DNA from: Archangium violaceum
Lineage (GTDB): Bacteria > Myxococcota > Myxococcia > Myxococcales > Myxococcaceae
Assembly: GCF_016859125.1 (NCBI RefSeq)
Contig: NZ_CP069338.1
Coordinates: 11,907,501-11,971,500, forward strand
Length of the DNA: 64,000 bases
Reading direction: 5' to 3'
The notes below the pieces were generated by a model that saw only the letters and a program-made list of their open reading frames with translations, made no database searches and was not told the DNA's origin. Below are positions 58,643 to 64,000 of the stretch, piece by piece. Within the stretch, counting starts at the first letter, position 1, and each line of letters begins with the position of its first letter. A program made the translations under genes and the position numbers.

Positions 58643-59200
58643 TCAACCTCTGTTCGTCTTCGCGGGGGAGCGCAGAGCCGCCGGGACGGAGGACGTGCTC
58701 GCCTCGGCGACAGTCTTGAGGATCAGAAACGCGGTCAGCGCGTCGAGCGGAACCGCCTTGACGATGCGAGCGCCGATGCACGCGAAGCTCACGCCCGGTT
58801 CGGTGCAGTCGGGGTCCATCTCCAGCGGCATCCACGGCTCGACGCGGTAGACCCAACCCCCGTTGGGGTACAGGGCGGCGTACAGCTCGGCCACCTCCTG
58901 CTGGGTCGCCACGTACACCCGATCGGACCGGTAGCCGGCGCGGGCCTTCTCGCCCTCGTCCATGTAGGCGGCCAGGGTGATGGTGGTGCCAGTGGAGGAC
59001 GGCGGGAGGATGAACTCGCCGACCTTCAGCCCCGGAGCGCCCCCGTGCCAGTAGGCCGGCTGTGTGCGCGCCGTGTGCTCACCAGCAACAACGGGGGAGG
59101 AACACGCGGCAACACCGTCAACCCGGCCGGACTCGTAAGTGACCGCATTTACAGAGGAAGCAACACGCGATAACAGCGTGCACGTGCGAGACTTCTTCAA
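58643..59200 (-). CDS. ADP-ribosyltransferase-fold (Arr-like) protein at the right phage end, start uncertain
   Basis: Up to 185 aa from TTG 59198-59200, which lies in the att core; the frame also opens at GTG 59243-59245 in host DNA, and neither has a ribosome site. Recognisable part: AYWHGGAPGLKVGEFILPP (His-Gly motif and first strand), RVYVATQQEVAELYAALYP (second motif), GGWVYRVEPW and CTEPGVSFAC. This pattern resembles small Arr-type ADP-ribosyltransferases, though the similarity is only moderate. It is the first gene of the early operon. CACGC/GCGTG around TGTTATC (59168-59184) could be its operator. Confidence 0.6.
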   Translation of the reverse strand: MKKSRTCTLLSRVASSVNAVTYESGRVDGVAACSSPVVAGEHTARTQPAYWHGGAPGLKVGEFILPPSSTGTTITLAAYMDEGEKARAGYRSDRVYVATQQEVAELYAALYPNGGWVYRVEPWMPLEMDPDCTEPGVSFACIGARIVKAVPLDALTAFLILKTVAEASTSSVPAALRSPAKTNRG

Positions 59201-59215
59201 GAAGATGAAGGCCCT
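59191..59215. repeat. attR
   Basis: Right copy of the 25-bp imperfect repeat, with the identical 18-bp core at 59198-59215. Directly after it the reading frame of the original response regulator end continues to a TGA at 59268-59270. Confidence 0.88.
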
Positions 59216-59270
59216 GGGACTCCGCCGCGGTGGCGAGAAGGACACGGCTTCGGGCGGAGGTGAGTCATGA
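59191..59270 (+). pseudogene. Displaced original 3' end of the response regulator gene
   Basis: [20 protein letters not shown] and GGGES, then TGA. It continues the regulator frame across the att core and its TGA overlaps the DoxX ATG (ATGA). Before integration the two genes were therefore translationally coupled. The fragment has no start of its own. Confidence 0.85.
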
Positions 59271-59662
59271 TGGGCTCGCGTGGAGCGACATTGGGGTGGA
59301 CGGTGGTGCGGGTGGTGTTCGGCCTGACGCTAGCCCTTCTTCATGGGCTGCCCAAGGTGACGGGGGGCATGGGACGTTTCGCCGAGGGCGTGGCGGCGCT
59401 CGGCTTCCCCTACCCCACCTTCTTCGCATGGTGCGCGGCGCTGGCGGAGCTGCTGGGCGGCCTGCTGTTGGCCTTGGGACTCTTCACCCGGCCGGCGGCG
59501 GCGTTCGCGACCTTCACCATGGTGGTGGCTCTCTACCGCCACCGGGCGGACCCCTTCGCGCGCATGGAGCTGGCGCTGCTCTACTTCTCGGTGCTGTTCG
59601 CGGCCATGCTCATCGGCGCCGGGCCCTACAGCCTCGATTCGAAGGTGCGTCACCGCGCCTGA
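59267..59662 (+). CDS. DoxX-family membrane protein
   Basis: 131 aa. Four membrane helices (VVRVVFGLTLALLHGLPK, FFAWCAALAELLGGLLLALG, AAFATFTMVVALY, LALLYFSVLFAAMLIGAG). LPKVTGG and ELLGGLLLALGLFTRPAA are DoxX signatures. DoxX proteins are linked to quinone or redox functions; the reaction here is unknown. Its start overlaps the old stop of the response regulator, so its own ribosome site was that gene's 3' end. After phage insertion it lacks its former promoter and may be silent or driven from phage DNA. Confidence 0.88.
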   Translation: MMGSRGATLGWTVVRVVFGLTLALLHGLPKVTGGMGRFAEGVAALGFPYPTFFAWCAALAELLGGLLLALGLFTRPAAAFATFTMVVALYRHRADPFARMELALLYFSVLFAAMLIGAGPYSLDSKVRHRA

Positions 59663-59773
59663 CGCACGGCGACATGGCGGGTCTCCCGGAAGTCACCGGA
59701 CCGAGAGGCGTGTGTCACGAATGCCTCGCGAAGGGCTGCGCTACGCTCACGGCCCTTCTCAGCGGAGGCCCAC

Positions 59774-61885
59774 GTGAGCCAGAAACTCCACCGTCGAACC
59801 ATCCTGCAGTGCATCGCCGCCGTCGCCGCCAGCACCGCCTTCGGCTGCTCCCCGGACGAAGACGACTCCCCGGCCCCTCTCACTCCCAGCCCGGAGCACT
59901 TCCCCCAGTCCGTCGCGTCCGGTGACCCGCGCTCCGACAGCGTGGTGCTCTGGACACGCGCCGTGGATCCCCAGCGCCCGGACTCCGCCACCCCGCTCTC
60001 GCTCCAGGTGGGCACGGATGCCGGGCTCGCCACGCTCGTGCTCGAGCTGGGCGACCTGCAGGCGATGCCCGCGCATGACCACGCCCTCAAGGTGAAGGTC
60101 ACGAACCTGAAGCCGCGGACCACCTACTACTACCGCTTCATCTACGAGCAGGACGGCAAGCGGTACGCCTCGCCCGTGGGCCGCACCCGCACCGCGCCGG
60201 CACAGGGCGAGAACGTCCCCGTGCGATTCGTCTTCGCCAGCTGCCAGGACTTCATCGGCCGCTACTACAACACCTGGCAGTACCTGCTGCAGCGCGACGA
60301 GGACCTCGACTTCGTGGTCTTCCTCGGCGACTACATCTACGAGACCACCGGCGACACCTCGTTCCAGACGCCCGACGAGGCCCGCAAGGTGAGCTTCAGC
60401 GATACCGCCTCGGCGCTGCCCCTGGGCGGAGGGCAGTACCACGCCGCGGCGGCGCTCTCCAACTACCGCGATATCTACAAGACGCTGCGCTCGGACCGCC
60501 ACCTGCAGCGGATGCACGAGCGCTACCCCTTCATCGTCGTCTGGGATGACCACGAGTTCTCCGACGACAGCTGGGGCTCGACGGCGACGTACTCGGATGG
60601 CCGCGCCAACGAGCGCTCCGACGAGCGCAAGCGCAACGCGGAGCAGGCCTTCTTCGAATACATCCCGCTGGACACCACCCAGTCGGGCGCGGGCGCCATC
60701 GACGTGGACAGCACGCCCCGCTACCCCGACACGCGCATCTACCGGGACTTCGACTACGGCAAGCACCTGCGGCTGCTCCTCACCGACTACCGCACCTACC
60801 GGCCGGACCACCTCATCCCCGAGAACGCCTACCCCGGCACCGTGGTGATGGACGACACGGCGCTCGGGGAGGCGGGCGTGGCCACGGTCCTCACGTCCGA
60901 TGACTACGCCTATGTGGACATCGACGCGCCGGAGTACGCCGAGCAGAAGGCGGTGCTGCAGCAGGTCTACGGCAAGCTCGCGCTCGATGCCGGGCTCGAC
61001 GCCGGGGCGGCGACCGCCCAGGCCGGGGAGCATGTGCGTGGCAAGCTGGCCCTGCTGTACGTGAACCAGGTGCTCGCCCAGGTGAGCGCCACGACCATCA
61101 GCCCCACCGACAAGCCCCGCGGGCTCGCCTACGCGCACATGGGGAAGACGGACCTGTTCGGCCAGCTGGGCTCCCGCTACATCGTGGTGAAGCAGACCTA
61201 TGACCTGTACTCCGGCTGGCGCTACGCGAAGTCGCTGCGCGCCAGTGAGAACGCGCTGGGCGACACGCAGGAGGCCTGGCTGCGCGAGAAGGTGCGCTCG
61301 GACAACACCTGGAAGGTGGTGGTCAGCTCCGTGTCGCTCACCTCCATGGTGTGGAACCTGAGCGACCTCACGGACGTCCCCGCCAACCTGCGCACCCGCT
61401 TCTACTTCAACGTGGACCAGTGGGACGGCTTCCCCAACAAGCGCGCCGAGCTGCTCCAGTACCTGCGCGACAACAACGTGCGCAACGCGCTCTTCATCTC
61501 CGGGGACATCCACTCCTCCCATGCCTCGGTGGAGGGCGGCGTGCCGACCCTCACCGCTCCCGCCATCTCGTCCACCTCGGTGAAGGAGATGGCCGGCGCC
61601 GCGGTGCTCGCCGCGGGCTTCCCCGCCGACAGCTCCGTCTACCGGCGCGTCGTCACCGACATGGAGTCCACCCTGCGCGCGAACAACCCCGGCATCGCCT
61701 TCACCAACGCCGAGGCGCATGGCTTCGTGGTGCTCGAGGTCCGCGCCGACGAGGCGCTCGCCACCTTCCACCTCATCCCCAACTCCGAGGTGAAGACCAA
61801 CTACGCGAACCAGCCGGAAGCGCTCGCCGGGAAGTTCACCCACAAGGCCCTCCGCGTCCGCGACGGTGCCCTCACCGACGCCTGA
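59774..61885 (+). CDS. phoD: PhoD-type alkaline phosphatase, Tat-exported lipoprotein
   Basis: 703 aa from GTG 59774. The twin-arginine signal HRRTILQCIAAVAASTAFGC ends in a lipobox-like Cys. An N-terminal Ig-like domain (VASGDPRSDSVVLWTRAVDP) is followed by the metallophosphatase domain: FASCQDFIGRYYNTW, FVVFLGDYIYE, VVWDDHEFSDDSWG, and a final GDIHSSHASVEGG. Family members hydrolyse phosphodiesters and monoesters with Ca/Fe and are often induced by phosphate starvation; no Pho box is evident. It lies 111 bp after doxX. Confidence 0.93.
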   Translation: MSQKLHRRTILQCIAAVAASTAFGCSPDEDDSPAPLTPSPEHFPQSVASGDPRSDSVVLWTRAVDPQRPDSATPLSLQVGTDAGLATLVLELGDLQAMPAHDHALKVKVTNLKPRTTYYYRFIYEQDGKRYASPVGRTRTAPAQGENVPVRFVFASCQDFIGRYYNTWQYLLQRDEDLDFVVFLGDYIYETTGDTSFQTPDEARKVSFSDTASALPLGGGQYHAAAALSNYRDIYKTLRSDRHLQRMHERYPFIVVWDDHEFSDDSWGSTATYSDGRANERSDERKRNAEQAFFEYIPLDTTQSGAGAIDVDSTPRYPDTRIYRDFDYGKHLRLLLTDYRTYRPDHLIPENAYPGTVVMDDTALGEAGVATVLTSDDYAYVDIDAPEYAEQKAVLQQVYGKLALDAGLDAGAATAQAGEHVRGKLALLYVNQVLAQVSATTISPTDKPRGLAYAHMGKTDLFGQLGSRYIVVKQTYDLYSGWRYAKSLRASENALGDTQEAWLREKVRSDNTWKVVVSSVSLTSMVWNLSDLTDVPANLRTRFYFNVDQWDGFPNKRAELLQYLRDNNVRNALFISGDIHSSHASVEGGVPTLTAPAISSTSVKEMAGAAVLAAGFPADSSVYRRVVTDMESTLRANNPGIAFTNAEAHGFVVLEVRADEALATFHLIPNSEVKTNYANQPEALAGKFTHKALRVRDGALTDA

Positions 61886-62038
61886 CGGGGCCTCCGCACC
61901 TTCTGCGCTCGGCCACACGCACGCATGCAGGATTTGCGGGCGGCCGAGCACCTCTTCGAAGGAGCCGCACCTCGCACGCTTGCTGCATCAGGGCGGTGGC
62001 GGTCGCAGATCGACCATGACCCGGCGAGAGGTGCACGC

Positions 62039-62998
62039 ATGTTGTCGGTCCCCCACTTCCGACCCGCCCGACTGGTGCGGTCATCGCGGTCCCGCCGCTC
62101 CCACCGCGGGGAGCTGACGCCCGATGATCGCATGCTGCTCGAGCCGTGGCTGGCGGAGGTGAGGCGCCATCCCCTGCTGTCCCGGGAGGAGGAAGCGACG
62201 CTCGCCCGGCGGGCCCGGAGGGACGGCGACGCGAAGGCTCGCGGCCGGCTGGTGGCCTCGAACCTCCGGCTGGTGGTGAAGCTGGCACGCGAGCACCACC
62301 GCGCCCCCCTCCTCCTGATGGACCTCATCCAGGAGGGCAACCTCGGCCTCGTCATCGCCGTGGAGCGCTTCGAACCGGAGCGCGGCGTGCGGCTGTGCAC
62401 CTACGCGGCCTGGTGGATCCGCGCCTACCTGCTGCGCTTCATCATCGAGAACTGGCGGCTGGTGAAGCTGGGGACCACGGACGTGCAGCGCAAGCTCTTC
62501 TTCCGGATGAGGGAAGAAGAGGGCCGCCTGCTCGCCGCGGGGCAGGAGGCGACCCCCCGGCAACTGGCCGCTCGCCTGGGCGTCTCCGAGGAGGACGTCG
62601 TCGAGATGGACCAGCGGCTGCGGCACGACGAGGTCCGGCTCGATGTCTCCCCCGAGGACGACAACGGCCGCCCCACTCCGGGACGTGCGCTGCCCTCGGG
62701 AACGCCCGCCGTGGATGAGGAGCTCGGACGACGGGAGCTCACGCACTGGTTCCAGGAAAAGGTCCACTCGTTCGCCCACGAGCTGCACGACGAGCGGGAG
62801 CGCTACATCCTGGAGCACCGGCTGCTGGCCGAGGAGCCCGAGACGTTGCGGACCATCGGCCAACACTTCCACGTCAGCCGCGAGCGGGCCCGCCAGGTGG
62901 AGGCGGGGCTGATCTCGAGCATGCGGGAGTACCTGCACGAGCGGATGCCGGACTTCACGTGGCTGGGCGCGGAGCCCGGGCTGCATGCACCGGCCTGA
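62039..62998 (+). CDS. RpoH-like sigma factor (group 3 sigma-70)
   Basis: 319 aa from ATG 62039 (GAGAGGTG upstream). Region 1.2/2: LSREEEATLARRARRDGD, NLRLVVKLAREHH, LMDLIQEGNLGLVIAVERFE then YAAWWIRAYLLRFI. Region 3: GVSEEDVVEMDQRL. Region 4: DERERYILEHRLLAEEPETL and TIGQHFHVSRERARQVEAG. Closest in layout to sigma-32 and to the heat-shock-like SigB/SigC/SigD factors of Myxococcus, which act in development and stress. No anti-sigma gene is adjacent. Confidence 0.9.
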   Translation: MLSVPHFRPARLVRSSRSRRSHRGELTPDDRMLLEPWLAEVRRHPLLSREEEATLARRARRDGDAKARGRLVASNLRLVVKLAREHHRAPLLLMDLIQEGNLGLVIAVERFEPERGVRLCTYAAWWIRAYLLRFIIENWRLVKLGTTDVQRKLFFRMREEEGRLLAAGQEATPRQLAARLGVSEEDVVEMDQRLRHDEVRLDVSPEDDNGRPTPGRALPSGTPAVDEELGRRELTHWFQEKVHSFAHELHDERERYILEHRLLAEEPETLRTIGQHFHVSRERARQVEAGLISSMREYLHERMPDFTWLGAEPGLHAPA

Positions 62999-63033
62999 GC
63001 CGGGACGGGACACACAGGGTGGAGGACTCGCAC

Positions 63034-63504
63034 GTGAGCATGAAGGAACACACGGAGACCCGGAGCGCACCGAGGCGGCACCAGATGCGGATCAGCGACC
63101 TGATGACGAAGAGCCTGGAGACCATCGAGGCGAGTGAATCCCTGCGCGAGGCGGCCGAGCGGATGCGCTCGTATGGCATCGGCGCCCTGCCCGTCATGGA
63201 CGGAGAGCAGCTCGTGGGGATGCTGACGGACCGGGACATCACCGTGCGCGCGACGGCCGCGGGCAAGGATCCCAACCGGACCCTGGTGCGAGAGGCGATG
63301 ACCCACGCCGTCATCACCTGCGACGCGGATGCCCCCCTCTCCGAGGCCGAGCACCTGATGGAGGAGAAGGCGGTGCGGCGTCTGGTGGTGCTCGATGGCT
63401 ACAAGAAGCCGGTGGGCCTCATCAGCCTGGACGATCTGGCCATGGTGCCGGGAGAAGCGAGGCACGCGGGCGAGGTCCTCAAGGAGCTCAACACCCCGTT
63501 GTAG
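63034..63504 (+). CDS. CBS-domain protein
   Basis: 156 aa from GTG 63034 (GGAGG 8 bp upstream); ATG 63040 is an alternative. Two CBS domains: ISDLMTKSLETIEASESLRE with YGIGALPVMDGEQLVGMLTD; then EAMTHAVITCDADAPLSEAE with VRRLVVLDGYKKPVGLISLD. They probably bind adenine nucleotides and sense energy state or regulate a partner. It follows the sigma factor by 35 bp and may share its transcript. The 3' end overlaps the convergent YkgJ-like gene by 17 bp. Confidence 0.9.
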   Translation: MSMKEHTETRSAPRRHQMRISDLMTKSLETIEASESLREAAERMRSYGIGALPVMDGEQLVGMLTDRDITVRATAAGKDPNRTLVREAMTHAVITCDADAPLSEAEHLMEEKAVRRLVVLDGYKKPVGLISLDDLAMVPGEARHAGEVLKELNTPL

Positions 63505-63982
63505 GCGGAGCCTCGAACCACTCGAAGAGCGAGAGGGTGGCGCCCCCCAGGCGCGCCAGGATCTCCTCCAGCGTGTCCTGGTTTCCCCACACGATGTCTC
63601 CGTCCCCGTGCTGCTCGAGCAGCCCCTGGATGAGCTGGCACCAGTTGCCCGTACCCCGGCTCATGTAGAAGCCATAGGAGCGGCAGACCAGGGGCCGGTG
63701 CGCGTACACCCGGCAGCCGCCGGACTCGCGCTCGAGGAATGGGCAGGTATAGGGCCGCTGCGTGCCGTGCAGCTCCGTCACGCGAGCCCGGACTTCCGCT
63801 CGCGCCTCGGCGGACAGCGCCTGGAAACCCTCCCAGAGGTACGTCCACTCCATCCGGGTGACGGTCAGCGGCGCCGCCAGGTGGCGGCAGCAGTGATCGC
63901 ACCCCTTCCGACAGGGCCACCAGGCATGGCTCCCGGTGATGGACGACACCCGCTCGTCGATGCGCCGGTAGAGGGCTTCCAA
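63488..63982 (-). CDS. YkgJ-family cysteine-cluster protein (start possibly beyond window)
   Basis: 164 aa from TTG 63982, with GGAAG upstream; the frame stays open to the window edge, so a longer N-terminus is possible. CRKGCDHCC and TCPFLERESGGCRVYAHRPL, then VCRSYGFY, carry the seven or eight Cys residues of the YkgJ/FliB-type Fe-S or zinc cluster. WCQLIQGLLEQHG and ILARLGGATLSLFEWF follow. Function unknown; family members are putative metal chaperones or oxidoreductases. Confidence 0.85.
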   Translation of the reverse strand: MEALYRRIDERVSSITGSHAWWPCRKGCDHCCRHLAAPLTVTRMEWTYLWEGFQALSAEARAEVRARVTELHGTQRPYTCPFLERESGGCRVYAHRPLVCRSYGFYMSRGTGNWCQLIQGLLEQHGDGDIVWGNQDTLEEILARLGGATLSLFEWFEAPPTTGC

Positions 63983-64000
63983 CGTCTTCCGCTGCTCTTC

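Larger units (their letters stand above)
20214..59215. mobile_element. Complete prophage, HK97-fold, long-tailed type
   Basis: About 39.0 kb between attL and attR. It has integrase and excisionase at one end, lysis and cargo genes, a full plus-strand head-tail operon (terminases, portal, protease, capsid, connectors, tube, chaperones, tape measure, tail tip) and a minus-strand early operon (sigma factor, replication, RusA, methyltransferase). No essential structural gene looks broken, so it may be inducible. The long tape measure (883 aa), chaperone frameshift and absence of a sheath protein point to a siphovirus. Confidence 0.93.

Noticed and set aside
20214-59215. CRISPR arrays, insertion sequences or rRNA genes in the window
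   Set aside because: No regularly spaced direct repeats with unique spacers, no transposase with terminal inverted repeats and no rRNA sequence were found.

Overview
The window is high-GC DNA from a myxobacterium, probably of the Cystobacterineae. The evidence is a MYXO-CTERM sorting tail on a large S8 protease, a FrzE-like chemosensory kinase with myxobacterial-type chemoreceptors, Cys-rich Pal-like lipoproteins, an NtrC-type response regulator and a C-terminal motif typical of myxobacterial Ser/Thr kinases. It consists of two host segments separated by an intact-looking prophage of about 39 kb.

Left host segment (1-20213). From 11562 down to 1 every gene reads on the minus strand, many with 1-4 nt overlaps: a Pal/OmpA-type lipoprotein, two CheW proteins, two multi-membrane chemoreceptors, a CheA-CheW-receiver hybrid kinase, CheB, CheR with TPRs, a CpoB-like TPR lipoprotein, and the 5' part of an exported UshA-like metallophosphatase. 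The phosphatase frame is interrupted by one TGA inside a conserved Cys motif. A hairpin follows directly, with the loop and spacing of a bacterial SECIS element, so I read it as a selenoprotein. Next come a small secreted protein and a 2,016-codon S8 protease with fibronectin-like and Ig-like repeats, whose lipoprotein signal peptide carries an in-frame TGA. A sigma-54 response regulator closes the segment; its 3' end is the phage attachment site.

Prophage (20214-59215). It lies between 25-bp imperfect repeats containing an 18-bp identical core. Integration gave the response regulator a new 3' end and cut it off from a DoxX gene with which it originally overlapped by 4 nt. From the left: integrase and excisionase; a control and cargo region with a kinase-tail membrane protein, an orphan ParA-like ATPase under a promoter with a palindrome in its spacer, a secreted protein, a decayed gene copy and three copies of one hairpin; holin-like and coiled-coil membrane genes and a P63C protein; a plus-strand late operon with terminases, portal, protease, capsid, amidase, connectors, tail tube, tail chaperones joined by a -1 frameshift (slippery GGGAAAC), tape measure and tail tip proteins; and a minus-strand early operon with a Bor-like lipoprotein, zinc-ribbon proteins, a sigma factor, RusA, a replication protein with an internal iteron array, a DUF6884 protein, a C5-cytosine methyltransferase, a DUF5131 protein and an ADP-ribosyltransferase-like protein. 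A motif (CGCCCCTTCTC, often part of a hairpin touching the start codon) recurs at late-gene boundaries. I see no recognisable CI-type repressor.

Right host segment (59216-64000): the original 3' end of the response regulator, DoxX, a Tat-exported PhoD-type phosphatase, an RpoH-like sigma factor, a CBS-domain protein and a YkgJ-type cysteine-cluster protein.
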